Below are positions 52,479 through 60,751 of a stretch of 64,000 bases of DNA, one piece after another. The translations under genes were made by a program, and so were the position numbers. The stretch comes from Paenibacillus taichungensis (lineage in GTDB: Bacteria; Bacillota; Bacilli; Paenibacillales; Paenibacillaceae): positions 434,001 to 498,000 of the forward strand of contig NZ_JABMCC010000118.1 of the NCBI RefSeq assembly GCF_013359905.1, written 5' to 3'. Below the pieces are notes generated by a model, which did no database searches, had not been told where the DNA came from, and saw nothing but the letters and a program-made list of their open reading frames with translations. Numbering within the stretch: position 1 is the first letter of the stretch; the number at the start of each line of letters is the position of its first letter.

Positions 52479-53480
52479 ATGTTCAGAGATGTTGTGCTGC
52501 CCCTATTGTATGGGCTTCTTATCTTTTTTGGCGGGATGAAGCTGATGGAAACAGCCTTACAGCGGATGGCCGGGCCCATGCTGGCTGGATGGCTGGGCCG
52601 GGCTACCTCTGCTCCCTGGAAAGGCATGGCTTTTAGCGCGGGCGCTACAGCCCTGCTGCAAAGCAGTACTGCCGTCACCGTACTAACCATTGGACTGGCG
52701 AACGCCAGATTAATTACCTACGGACGCACACTTGGCATTATTCTTGGCACCAACATCGGGACGTGCCTGACCACCGAGTTGGTCGGATTGCAGATTGGGC
52801 GTGTTTCCCTGCCTCTGCTTACCTTGTCTCTGACAGGCTGGGCCGTCTTTGTTGTGCTTGGTGAACGAAATCAGTTCGCTCCTGAACGCACACGCCGGAC
52901 ACTGTTTACGATGCAATACAGCTTTCTCGCGTCAGCTGGATTTGCCCTCGTCATGACAGGCATTCAAGTGATGCAATCCATTGCCGTACCCCTGCGAAGT
53001 ATGGGTGTATTCCAGTGGTTTCTGGATCGATCAGCAGACAGCTTGTGGTGGGGCTTTCTGGCAGGTGCCTGTCTGACGGCCCTAATTCATAGCAGCGCAG
53101 CTGTCATTAGCATGGCGATTACGCTTGCAGCCACAGGCGTACTGCCTGTGGAGATCGGCATCGCTATTGTGATCGGGTCGAACGTGGGGACCTGTATCAC
53201 CGCCGTGATTGCTGCCGCTGGCGGAGCATCCGCGGGCAAATTTGTCGCAGCCTCCCATGTCGTATTAAACATAGCGGGGGCGCTGCTATTTATGCCGCTG
53301 ATCGGCCAGCTGCATGCAGCTTCGGCCTGGCTATCAGCGGATAACGGGGCGCAGATTGCGCACGCCCAGACCCTTTTTAACGTCACCAGTTCACTGCTTG
53401 CCTTGCCATTCTGTTACTTGCCGATTTGGCACAAAAAACCACCGGTCTCCACCCCAGTGGCGAAGTCACCCGTGGCCTGA
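52479..53480 (+). CDS. Na+/phosphate cotransporter family protein (YqeW/NptA type)
   Basis: A 333-residue membrane transporter of the Na/Pi cotransporter family. It shows two inverted repeats with the signature LLQSSTAVTVLTIGL (about 67-81) and LIHSSAAVISMAITLA (about 204-219), each followed by a GTNIGTC- or GSNVGTC-type motif (GTNIGTCLTTE, GSNVGTCITAV). About eight to nine membrane segments are visible. In B. subtilis the homologous yqeW lies between mtaB and rpsU on the same strand as the operon; here it is on the opposite strand. The C-terminal PhoU domain of longer relatives is absent. The start has GGAAGGA at a long distance (13 nt), so the start is only probable. Confidence 0.85.
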   Translation: MFRDVVLPLLYGLLIFFGGMKLMETALQRMAGPMLAGWLGRATSAPWKGMAFSAGATALLQSSTAVTVLTIGLANARLITYGRTLGIILGTNIGTCLTTELVGLQIGRVSLPLLTLSLTGWAVFVVLGERNQFAPERTRRTLFTMQYSFLASAGFALVMTGIQVMQSIAVPLRSMGVFQWFLDRSADSLWWGFLAGACLTALIHSSAAVISMAITLAATGVLPVEIGIAIVIGSNVGTCITAVIAAAGGASAGKFVAASHVVLNIAGALLFMPLIGQLHAASAWLSADNGAQIAHAQTLFNVTSSLLALPFCYLPIWHKKPPVSTPVAKSPVA

Positions 53481-53533
53481 TGCTCAAAAAGCTCTTAACA
53501 AACAGTAGCGATACGTCACGCAACAGAAATTAG

Positions 53534-53968
53534 CTATACGTTAATGCCTAATTTGTTCAGTGCCACACGTAAAATGTCATCGTTATTATCGTATCCACTT
53601 TGCTGCTGTCTGGACCAAGCTTCTTCCGGAGTGTACCAATCCACACCTTTGATTTCTTCAATCTGAGGCTGCAGGTCGCCGCTTTCCGCTTCAACGAGAT
53701 AATAATGAACTTCCTTATCCACCGGACCAAGCTCTGCATGCTGATACGTATAGGCGATGATATCGACGGGTTCTACTATTCGGCCAGCCATGCCTGTCTC
53801 TTCCAGAATCTCACGTAGTGCAGTCTGTTCCACCGTTTCTCCATCTTCCATTTTGCCCTTGGCGAGAGTCGTTTTGCCGTAGCGATCTACAATCAGTTGA
53901 ATTTGAAGCTTTCCGTCTTCTCCCGTGCGGTAGACGACTCCGCCTGCCGAAATTTCTTTTCTGTTCAT
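53534..53968 (-). CDS. NUDIX hydrolase
   Basis: A 144-residue NUDIX protein with the Nudix box spanning GKMEDGETVEQTALREILEETGM (pattern G-x5-E-x7-REILEETG, about 37-59), opening with EISAGGVVYRTGEDGKLQIQL. The protein hydrolyses a nucleoside diphosphate linked to another moiety; the substrate cannot be told from the sequence. The frame reaches 54142, but the ATG at 53968 has GGGGGAG 8 nt upstream. It lies 112 bp after mtaB and may be cotranscribed. Confidence 0.9.
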   Translation of the reverse strand: MNRKEISAGGVVYRTGEDGKLQIQLIVDRYGKTTLAKGKMEDGETVEQTALREILEETGMAGRIVEPVDIIAYTYQHAELGPVDKEVHYYLVEAESGDLQPQIEEIKGVDWYTPEEAWSRQQQSGYDNNDDILRVALNKLGINV

Positions 53969-54080
53969 GTTGCTCTCCCCCATTACGGAATTGTCTTCAT
54001 CTTTTTTTTGGAAAAAGAAGGACCTCATCTCCACGGGTACGCTCCCCAAGGAAATGAAATCCTTGTTTCTGACGCCTCGA

Positions 54081-55427
54081 TTACATCGCTGCGGACTTGA
54101 GATTTTCTTCCAACACACGAACCAGCGTAGCCTGGCTTTCATTCACACCCGCCTCGGTCACTTTGACACGGCATACTTTGCCTACCATATCCATGGAACC
54201 ATCAAAGACCAGCTGAATGTAATTGTCACTATAACCGTGCAGTTTACCACTGCCTTCACGGCCCTTGGCTTCACCTTCAGGAATGACATCCAGTACTTGC
54301 CCCACAAACTGTTTGGCGTATGCCAGTTGCATTTGCTCGGATAGATCAATTAGTTCATGCACGCGTGCATTTTTAACTTCCTCATCCACCTGATCCTCCA
54401 TACGCGCTGCCGGTGTTCCGGTCCGCTTGGAATATGGGAATACGTGCATTTCGGAAAAACCGATTTTCTTCATCAGCTCGTAGCCGTTACGGAACATCTC
54501 ATCCGTCTCACCCGGGAACCCAACAATAACGTCGGTTGTAATCGCTACATCCGGCATCGCTTCCCGAATGCGAAGCATTTTATTGTAAAACTCTTCGGTC
54601 GTATATTTACGGCGCATACGTTTCAGTACGGTATCATCACCCGCTTGCAGCGGAATGTGGAAGTGCCGCACAAGTTTGTCTGAACGTTTGATCACATCCA
54701 GCATCCGATCATCAATCTGACTGGCTTCAATCGAACTGATCCGAATACGCTCCAGGCCCTCTACTTTATCCAAGTCCCATAGCAGATCTGTCAGATCGTA
54801 ATTCTCCATGTCATCCCCGTATCCACCAGTATGAATGCCTGTCAGGACAATTTCCTTGTACCCGGCGTGCACCAGTTGATGAGCCTGTTGGATGATGCTA
54901 TTTGCTTCCCGGCTACGGGAAAGTCCACGTGACCACGGAATAATGCAGAACGTACAGAAGTTATTGCAGCCATCCTGAATTTTCAGAAATGCACGGGTAC
55001 GATCGGCAAAATCCGGTACGTCCATCTCTTCAAATACCCGCGTTTTCATGATGTTGCGCACAGCATTGACGGGCTGACGAGATTCCTGAATTTCGTTGAC
55101 ATATGGCAAAATTTTGTCCCGATCCTGTGTACCGATAACAAGATCCACACCAGGGATGTCCAGAATCTCTGCCGGAGAAGTTTGCGCATAACAGCCTGTA
55201 ACGGCTACAATCGCATCCGGGTTGCGCCGAATGGCACGACGGATAATCTGGCGGCTTTTTTTGTCGCCGGTATTGGTTACTGTACAAGTATTAATCAAGT
55301 ATACATCCGCTGTCTGTTCGTCAAAGTCTACCTGATCGTATCCTTCGTTTTTGAACAATTGCCAAATCGCCTCTGTATCATAAAAATTAACTTTGCAGCC
55401 TAAGGTGTAAAACGCCACGGATGGCAT
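54081..55427 (-). CDS. mtaB: tRNA (t6A37) methylthiotransferase MtaB
   Basis: MtaB is a radical SAM enzyme that converts t6A37 to ms2t6A37 in tRNAs reading ANN codons. The 448-residue protein has an N-terminal UPF0004 domain with three cluster-binding cysteines (LGCKVNFYD, NTCTVTN, GCYAQ), the radical SAM motif CNNFCTFCIIPWSRG (about 152-166) and a C-terminal TRAM domain (about 375-445). The start has GGGGGG upstream and is 2 bp after the rsmE stop, the same order as in B. subtilis (yqeT-yqeU-yqeV). Confidence 0.96.
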   Translation of the reverse strand: MPSVAFYTLGCKVNFYDTEAIWQLFKNEGYDQVDFDEQTADVYLINTCTVTNTGDKKSRQIIRRAIRRNPDAIVAVTGCYAQTSPAEILDIPGVDLVIGTQDRDKILPYVNEIQESRQPVNAVRNIMKTRVFEEMDVPDFADRTRAFLKIQDGCNNFCTFCIIPWSRGLSRSREANSIIQQAHQLVHAGYKEIVLTGIHTGGYGDDMENYDLTDLLWDLDKVEGLERIRISSIEASQIDDRMLDVIKRSDKLVRHFHIPLQAGDDTVLKRMRRKYTTEEFYNKMLRIREAMPDVAITTDVIVGFPGETDEMFRNGYELMKKIGFSEMHVFPYSKRTGTPAARMEDQVDEEVKNARVHELIDLSEQMQLAYAKQFVGQVLDVIPEGEAKGREGSGKLHGYSDNYIQLVFDGSMDMVGKVCRVKVTEAGVNESQATLVRVLEENLKSAAM

Positions 55428-55429
55428 AA

Positions 55430-56194
55430 TTACATTCCCCCCATTTCTCCGGATTCATATAAGACGCAAGTTAGCGCCGCCATTCCAGCTGTCTCGGCCC
55501 GCAAGATGCGTTTGCCCAGTCCAACGGATACAGCACCCGCCTGATCGGCTTCAATCGTTTCCCTCTCCGAGAATCCGCCCTCAGGTCCAACAACGATCAA
55601 CACTTCTGCACTCGCACCAGGTGCAAGCTGCTCCACAAACGGCTTCAAAGCGTCTCTTAACTGCTTGCCATTTTCCTTTTCATAACAATAACATACCAGA
55701 CTGTAGCCCTCAAAAGAAGATAGCAGCCCTTTCCAGGAAAGTGGCTGCTCGACGGATGGAATGCGGTTCCGATGACTTTGTTCAGCGGCTTCCTTGGCGA
55801 TTTTGCGCCACCGCTCCAACCGTTTGCCTTCTTTCTTGGCATCATATTGCACAATCGTACGCTCAGACAGGAAAGGAACAAAGGAAACCGCTCCGATCTC
55901 TGTACATCTTTGAATGACCGTCTCCATCTTATCGCCTTTTGGCAAGCTTTGAGCCACGGTTACACGTATACGCGCTTCATGGTCCATTTCGAGAGATTCC
56001 ACAATATTCGCTGTTACTTGCTGGGCTTCGATGCTTTCAATCTCCACCAAAGCTTCTTTGGAGTTTCCGTCACTGACAATCAGTTTATCTCCAGGTTTAC
56101 CACGCATCACTTTGCCGATATGGCGTGCATCATCACCCGTGATGACCACGGAATGTTCATTAAACTGTTCGGCAGATACAAAATAACGCTGCAT
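55430..56194 (-). CDS. rsmE: 16S rRNA (uracil-1498-N3)-methyltransferase RsmE
   Basis: RsmE methylates U1498 of 16S rRNA. The 254-residue SPOUT-class protein opens MQRYFVSAEQF, has a PUA-like N-terminal domain (about 1-70) and a knotted methyltransferase C-terminal domain with IVVGPEGGFSERETIEA (about 199-215) and LGKRILRAETAGMAAL (about 225-240). The frame begins at 56284, but the ATG at 56194 has GGGTGG 8 nt upstream and is the family start. It is followed closely by mtaB. An M50 protease gene separates it from prmA, which is adjacent in B. subtilis. Confidence 0.95.
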   Translation of the reverse strand: MQRYFVSAEQFNEHSVVITGDDARHIGKVMRGKPGDKLIVSDGNSKEALVEIESIEAQQVTANIVESLEMDHEARIRVTVAQSLPKGDKMETVIQRCTEIGAVSFVPFLSERTIVQYDAKKEGKRLERWRKIAKEAAEQSHRNRIPSVEQPLSWKGLLSSFEGYSLVCYCYEKENGKQLRDALKPFVEQLAPGASAEVLIVVGPEGGFSERETIEADQAGAVSVGLGKRILRAETAGMAALTCVLYESGEMGGM

Positions 56195-56332
56195 TAGTCT
56201 GTCCACCCATTCTATCCTGTTATGACTGGAATTCACCCCGCCTGATGGCCAGCGTGAATCCAATCGCCACAGATGATCATACAACTTTTATGTCCTTCTG
56301 ACCAGTATTTCAGTCCCATACACTATACGTTT

Positions 56333-57010
56333 CTAACGATATAAACCGATGATTAGCCTTGCCAGATCCAGATACATATTCTGGGCAAATTGATATAAAG
56401 GTTGAATCGTCGCATTTTGCAATGGAGGAATAACAAGGATCAACAGGAAAATAAATATGGACCATTGCTCTACCCCTTGTAGTTTGCGGCTGATTGAAGG
56501 CGGCAGAATATCCTCCAGAATTCGATATCCGTCCAATGGAGGTAACGGAATAAGATTAAAGAGAAAAAGGAAAAAGTTCGTCAGGTTAAATATGGAGAAA
56601 AACATGGAGATTGCCGTAAGCAACCGTTCATTCTCAATGCCACCCAATGCCCCCGAACCAACCAGGGACGCATAGATGATCGTACCGATGATCGCGAGCA
56701 GCAAGTTACTCACAGGCCCTGCTACAGATACAATGACACCCATTAATCTCGGTTTGTCAAAGTTGGCCCGATTCACTGGAACAGGGCGTGCCCAACCAAA
56801 ACCAGCAATAAGGAGCAGTAACACACCAAACAAGTCAAAATGTACAACTGGATTCAGTGTAACCCTGCCCAGCAGCTTGGCTGTTGGATCGCCGAATTTG
56901 TTGGCAAAATAGGCATGAGAGAATTCATGCACCGTAAAAGCAATCAGAATCGCCAACAGGAAAAACGGCAGTTGATCCAGCGGATAACGAAAGAACGAGT
57001 TTAAGTCCAT
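56333..57010 (-). CDS. Site-2 protease family protein (M50)
   Basis: A 225-residue intramembrane metalloprotease with the HExxH-type motif AFTVHEFSHAYFANKFGDP (about 25-43) and the second metal motif FNLIPLPPLDGYRILEDI (about 148-165), each in a hydrophobic segment; about six membrane segments. It is a small rhomboid-free S2P without a PDZ domain. The start follows GAGGTAACCG and lies 3 bp after the prmA stop, so it is cotranscribed with prmA and probably rsmE. Its substrate is unknown; sigma-factor signalling is possible but not supported by neighbours. Confidence 0.88.
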   Translation of the reverse strand: MDLNSFFRYPLDQLPFFLLAILIAFTVHEFSHAYFANKFGDPTAKLLGRVTLNPVVHFDLFGVLLLLIAGFGWARPVPVNRANFDKPRLMGVIVSVAGPVSNLLLAIIGTIIYASLVGSGALGGIENERLLTAISMFFSIFNLTNFFLFLFNLIPLPPLDGYRILEDILPPSISRKLQGVEQWSIFIFLLILVIPPLQNATIQPLYQFAQNMYLDLARLIIGLYR

Positions 57011-57013
57011 CGG

Positions 57014-57979
57014 TTACCTCTTTCTGGCCACAAACGCGACCCAGTCCTCATCGCGGTGCACCGAACTTATTTCGAAGCCGGAAGCAACGAGCGCATCATG
57101 GACAAGCTGCTCTTTATTTTTCCAGATGCCTGAAGTAATATAAACGCCGCCAGACTCAAGCGCATGATAGACATCATCCACAAACAGCATAATAATCTCA
57201 GCCAAAATGTTGGCAACGATAACTTTCACCGGAAGCTTCACGCCCAGCGCAGGGTCCTGACTGCCCAGAACAGACAGCAGATCACTCTCTTTCACCGTAA
57301 TTTGTTGTCCCAGCCCATTCAGTTCCACATTTTCCTTGGCACTTGCTACCGCAACCGGATCAAGGTCCAGCGCGAGCACATGTTTTGCTCCGAGATGGAC
57401 AGCTCCAATAGCCAAGATGCCAGAGCCTGTACCCACGTCAATGACTTCCTCGCCACCCTGAATGACCGATTCCAGTGTACGCAGACAAAGCGAAGTGGTT
57501 GGATGTGTTCCTGTACCAAACGCCATGCCTGGATCAAGCTCAATAATTTTCTCATTTGGGCTTTCCGGTGTATACTCTTCCCATGTCGGTTTAATGGTTA
57601 GACGTTCCGAGACACGTACTGGCTTGAAATATTGTTTCCAGGCGTTCGCCCAGTCATTTTCATCCACTGTTCGAGTCTCAAAACGAACCTCCCCCGTTTG
57701 GATATCGAATTCGGAAAGTTGCTCAATGCGTGGACTTACTTCAGATTGCAATGCATCCATGTCCGTACCTTCGGAAAAGTATCCTTTAATGACCGCAAAG
57801 CCTTCAGGAATATCATTCAATGGAAACTCGTACAACTCGCCATACGTTGTATCCCGCTTTTTATTTAAAGTACCGGACTCTTCAATTGAGACCCCTCCAG
57901 CACCCGCTTCATGTAAAAAATTCGAAATCATCTCCACAGCTTCTTCTGTGGTATGTATTGTTAGTTCATGCCATAACAT
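57014..57979 (-). CDS. prmA: Ribosomal protein L11 methyltransferase PrmA
   Basis: PrmA methylates ribosomal protein L11. The 321-residue protein has an N-terminal substrate-recognition domain (about 1-95, opening LWHELTIHTTEEAVEM) and a SAM-binding domain with GMAFGTGTHPTTSLCLR (about 155-171) and VIDVGTGSGILAIGAVHLGA (motif I, about 187-206), then VANILAEII. The frame reaches 58015, but the ATG at 57979 has GAGGAGG upstream. It follows the heat-shock genes in B. subtilis (dnaJ-prmA); here three small genes are inserted between. Confidence 0.95.
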   Translation of the reverse strand: MLWHELTIHTTEEAVEMISNFLHEAGAGGVSIEESGTLNKKRDTTYGELYEFPLNDIPEGFAVIKGYFSEGTDMDALQSEVSPRIEQLSEFDIQTGEVRFETRTVDENDWANAWKQYFKPVRVSERLTIKPTWEEYTPESPNEKIIELDPGMAFGTGTHPTTSLCLRTLESVIQGGEEVIDVGTGSGILAIGAVHLGAKHVLALDLDPVAVASAKENVELNGLGQQITVKESDLLSVLGSQDPALGVKLPVKVIVANILAEIIMLFVDDVYHALESGGVYITSGIWKNKEQLVHDALVASGFEISSVHRDEDWVAFVARKR

Positions 57980-58072
57980 ACTTCGTTTTTCCTCCTCATT
58001 TTTCAAACATCCCAACCATTGTACTACACAAGCGAGCAGGAGTACAAAACCGCAGCAGTAAAAGAAACAACA

Positions 58073-58115
58073 AAAACAGGATACCCGCAGCCTGACTGCT
58101 CGAATACCCTGTTTT
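58073..58115 (-). terminator. Intrinsic terminator before prmA
   Basis: AAAACAGG (58073-58080) pairs with CCTGTTTT (58108-58115), with inner TACCC/GGGTA-type pairing. On the minus strand it continues into TTTTTGTTG. It ends the transcript of the small genes at 58142-58706. Confidence 0.75.
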
Positions 58116-58141
58116 AATTATGACTACACTCGATTAACTTG

Positions 58142-58534
58142 TTAGCAAAAGCGTCCACCATTCTGGGTAATCATCTCTGCAGCTTGCGGGAGAGAGTCAC
58201 TGGATACGGATACTGTCAGCAAGATTTCTTGCTTGGGCCTGCCTTCAGAGCCAGCTTCCGGATCGTCATACACTTGTCCACCCGACAATACTTCGGTCTC
58301 GTCGCTAATAAGGGAAAGTACATTCAGCTCACCACTGAATCCCCCAATCACGGCCATGGTTGAGTTATCTGTGCTCTCAGCCGCTCCCCGATCCACTGAA
58401 GACGATGTGTCATTCAGACTCTCGATACTCAATTGGTTCGGGTGCAGCAATTCCAGAGCTCTGCGTGCAGATTCAGCCTCGGACCAGCTTGTAAACACTG
58501 CTTCGATAATCACTGCAGAGCGACCTTCAGTCAT
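58142..58534 (-). CDS. Small stress-like protein, paralogue of the gene at 58977
   Basis: A 130-residue acidic protein. The N-terminal part (AVIIEAVFTSWSEAESARRALELL, about 8-31) and the C-terminal part (EILLTVSVSSDSLPQAAEMITQNGG, about 103-127) share their pattern with the gene at 58977, and with the ends of general-stress proteins of the YflT/GSP17M type. The middle is Ser/Gly-rich and variable. The start at 58534 (GGGAG 5 nt upstream) overlaps the end of the YfhD-like gene by 8 bp, so it is translationally coupled to it. The frame up to 58570 is open, but the later start fits better. The function is unknown. Confidence 0.6.
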   Translation of the reverse strand: MTEGRSAVIIEAVFTSWSEAESARRALELLHPNQLSIESLNDTSSSVDRGAAESTDNSTMAVIGGFSGELNVLSLISDETEVLSGGQVYDDPEAGSEGRPKQEILLTVSVSSDSLPQAAEMITQNGGRFC

Positions 58535-58706
58535 GAATCTCCCGACCCTGACGACGATCGGCCGCTTCACTGCGGCGCAAAGCCTCTATATCTTCATGAT
58601 CCGCAGCTTCGGCACTGAATTCCACATCCTCATTTTTGGCGGACTGCATTCTCTTCATCTTTTCCGTTTTCGTCAAAATCTTGCCTGGACGTTCATGTTC
58701 TGCCAT
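58527..58706 (-). CDS. YfhD-like small protein
   Basis: A 59-residue protein found by direct reading (ATG at 58706, TGA at 58527-58529). Its C-terminal half, DVEFSAEAADHEDIEALRRS followed by EAADRRQ, resembles the YfhD family of small Bacillus proteins. It is highly charged, without hydrophobic segments. AGGAGG lies 9 nt before the ATG, a strong Shine-Dalgarno. The 3' end overlaps the next gene by 8 bp. The repeat element at 58759 lies just upstream. Function unknown; YfhD proteins are often linked to stress or sporulation (weak). Confidence 0.7.
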   Translation of the reverse strand: MAEHERPGKILTKTEKMKRMQSAKNEDVEFSAEAADHEDIEALRRSEAADRRQGREIHD

Positions 58707-58758
58707 CGTTATGCTCCTCCTTCAAAATAGGTATCTATATAAAATGAACTAATACTTG

Positions 58759-58944
58759 TTACACTGTACCACTCCGACTGTAGTACCATCCTCCGATCGC
58801 TGTTATCCCCAGATTTCTTCATCTCCCTTCTTAAAGGGAGAAATCCGGTGATAGCGTATGCTTCCGAAGTAGCTTTCTTGCGAATGCTTTCAGGCGAACG
58901 CTTCACTTCTTCAGATTGGTTCTACACTCTCCGTTAAAGTGTAA
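58759..58944. repeat. Palindromic intergenic repeat element, copy C
   Basis: A 186-bp imperfect palindrome with the best-preserved ends: TTACACT (58759-58765) and AGTGTAA (58938-58944) are perfect inverted repeats. The inner core GATCGCTGTTATCCCC is shared with copy A. Between core and right end there are three degenerate units beginning GCGTATGCTT, GCGAATGCTT and GCGAACGCTT, which makes this copy about 40 bp longer. It lies between the paralogue gene and the YfhD-like gene. Confidence 0.8.
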
Positions 58945-58976
58945 TGCTCTGTCCATCTTATATAGATTTGGTGAAA

Positions 58977-59345
58977 CTAAATCATACCGCCGGCTTGTTC
59001 GATAATGGATAGGGCACGGTGATGTACTGCCTCGTCAACAACAACGGTCAGTAGTACATCTCTGCCTGTCGGACCCTCTTGTCCGCCATCGCTCATACCG
59101 CTCGCAGAAGGATCTGCTGCCGCCATGATTCCCGCGCTGGCATTTGTGCCTAGAGCACCTGGTACCCAGGAAGAAAAGCTGCCTGATACGCCTGGTGTAT
59201 AAGATGCTCCGCTTGGCCCGACACCCGCATAACGACTGAATCGATTGATAGACAGGTCTTCCACTCGTAATGCCTCCAGTTTTTTGGCTGCCCCTTCCGC
59301 TTGCTCCGGGCTATGGAAATAAGCCAAAATATTTTTTTCGGTCAT
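58977..59345 (-). CDS. Small stress-like protein, paralogue of the gene at 58142
   Basis: A 122-residue protein. It opens MTEKNILAYFHSPEQAEGAAKKLEALRVEDLSI and ends RDVLLTVVVDEAVHHRALSIIEQAGG, the two-part pattern shared with the gene at 58142; the centre (about 40-85) is Gly/Ser/Ala-rich. This layout is like general-stress proteins of the YflT type (inference). The frame runs to 59399, but the ATG at 59345 has AGGTGA 6 nt upstream. It lies downstream of dnaJ, behind its terminator, and upstream of repeat C. Confidence 0.6.
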   Translation of the reverse strand: MTEKNILAYFHSPEQAEGAAKKLEALRVEDLSINRFSRYAGVGPSGASYTPGVSGSFSSWVPGALGTNASAGIMAAADPSASGMSDGGQEGPTGRDVLLTVVVDEAVHHRALSIIEQAGGMI

Positions 59346-59434
59346 CCGGTTCACCTGCTTCCCTAGTTTCGGCACATCAGTAAACCACTGAATGCTCATG
59401 TCTGGTATCTTTCCGCAAGCGCGCCCATATTATG

Positions 59435-59480
59435 CAAAAAAGGACACCCTGCGGAAAAACCGCTGTGGTGTCCTTTTTTT
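59435..59480. terminator. Bidirectional intrinsic terminator behind dnaJ
   Basis: AAAAAGGACACC (59436-59447) pairs with GGTGTCCTTTTT (59467-59478), with inner GCGG/CCGC pairing and T runs on both sides. It ends the dnaK-dnaJ transcript. Confidence 0.92.
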
Positions 59481-59497
59481 AAATTAATGATTAAGAC

Positions 59498-60622
59498 TCA
59501 GTCTCCACGGAAAGCCCGTTTCACCCGGTCAAAGAAGGATTGCTCGTGCTCATGAGTTTGTTCTCCATCCAGCGCAGCAATTTGGCGAAGCAGGTCTTTC
59601 TGCTCGTCATTCAGCTTGCTAGGCGTAACTACAACGACTTTCACATGCTGATCCCCTTGCCCCATGCCGCGCAGGCGTGGTACGCCTTTGCCTTTGAGAC
59701 GGAAATACGTTCCTGTCTGTGTACCGGCAGGTACTTTTAGCTTCACTTTCTCAGACAGCGTTGGAATTTCAATCTCATCTCCCAATGCGGCCTGAGCAAA
59801 GGTAAGCGGAATCTCGCAATAGATATCATCGCCTTCACGCTCGAAGAAATCATGTGATTTCACACGGATGACAATATACAGATCTCCTGCTGGTCCTCCG
59901 CGCAGACCACCTTCACCTTCACCAGTCATACGCAATTGAGCGCCGTCATCTACACCCGCTGGAATGCGAACATGAATTTTGCGTTGTTTGCGCACTTTAC
60001 CGCTGCCGCTGCATGTTGTACATTTTTCCTTGATAATTTGTCCAGAACCATTACAGTTCGAACAAGCACGACGGTTGACCATACGGCCAAACGGTGTATT
60101 TTGAACCACTTCCTGTTGACCACTACCTTGGCAGACGGAACAGGTTTCTGGTTTAGTTCCTGGTTTCGCACCTGATCCATGACAAGTATCACAGCCTTCG
60201 GTACGAGGAATGGTAATGTCAGTTTCCTTACCGAATACCGCTTCCTTGAACTCAATCGTCATGGTGTATTGCAGATCGTTCCCCCGTTGCGGAGCATTTG
60301 GATCACGTCGTCCACCGCCGCCACCACCAAAGAACATATCGAAGATGTCGCCAAAGCCGCCGCCGCCAAAATCGCCACCGCCGCCGAATCCGCCCTGATT
60401 TGGATCAATATGACCGTATTGATCATACTGTGCCCGCTTCTGACCGTCACTGACTACATCATAAGCTTCTTTAACTTCCTTAAACTTGGCTTCCGCGTCA
60501 GCAGCCTTGTTTACGTCAGGGTGATACTGACGGGCAAGCTTGCGGTATGCCTTTTTGATTTCCTCGTCGCTGGCATTTTTGCCGACGCCGAGTACCTCAT
60601 AATAATCACGTTTTTCAGCCAC
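59498..60622 (-). CDS. dnaJ: Co-chaperone DnaJ
   Basis: DnaJ stimulates DnaK ATPase and delivers clients. The 374-residue protein has the J domain (about 1-70, with KRDYYEVLGVGKNAS and the HPD motif in YHPDVNK), a Gly/Phe-rich linker (about 72-110), four CxxCxGxG zinc motifs (about 140-215: CDTCHGSG, CSVCQGSG, CSNCNGSG and CTTCSGSG) and the C-terminal peptide-binding domains. The start is GTG at 60622 with GGGGGTGG upstream. It follows dnaK in the heat-shock cluster. Confidence 0.97.
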   Translation of the reverse strand: MAEKRDYYEVLGVGKNASDEEIKKAYRKLARQYHPDVNKAADAEAKFKEVKEAYDVVSDGQKRAQYDQYGHIDPNQGGFGGGGDFGGGGFGDIFDMFFGGGGGGRRDPNAPQRGNDLQYTMTIEFKEAVFGKETDITIPRTEGCDTCHGSGAKPGTKPETCSVCQGSGQQEVVQNTPFGRMVNRRACSNCNGSGQIIKEKCTTCSGSGKVRKQRKIHVRIPAGVDDGAQLRMTGEGEGGLRGGPAGDLYIVIRVKSHDFFEREGDDIYCEIPLTFAQAALGDEIEIPTLSEKVKLKVPAGTQTGTYFRLKGKGVPRLRGMGQGDQHVKVVVVTPSKLNDEQKDLLRQIAALDGEQTHEHEQSFFDRVKRAFRGD

Positions 60623-60658
60623 TCTTCCACCCCCATATCATTCACCATATCGCACATC

Positions 60659-60723
60659 GTGACAAAAGGAAAGCCAAAGCACGGGAGCCCCGGCTATGAC
60701 TTTCCCTTCGATCCGAACGTCAC
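60659..60723 (-). other. Inverted repeat between dnaK and dnaJ
   Basis: GGAAAGCCA (60668-60676) and TGACTTTCC (60697-60705) form a stem with one G-U type pair, and GTGAC/GTCAC (60659-60663 and 60719-60723) closes it. On the minus strand a short T tract follows the inner stem. It may be a weak attenuator or an RNA processing site that lowers dnaJ relative to dnaK. Confidence 0.4.
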
Positions 60724-60751
60724 CGATGATTAATTCACAAGAAATCGTGAA

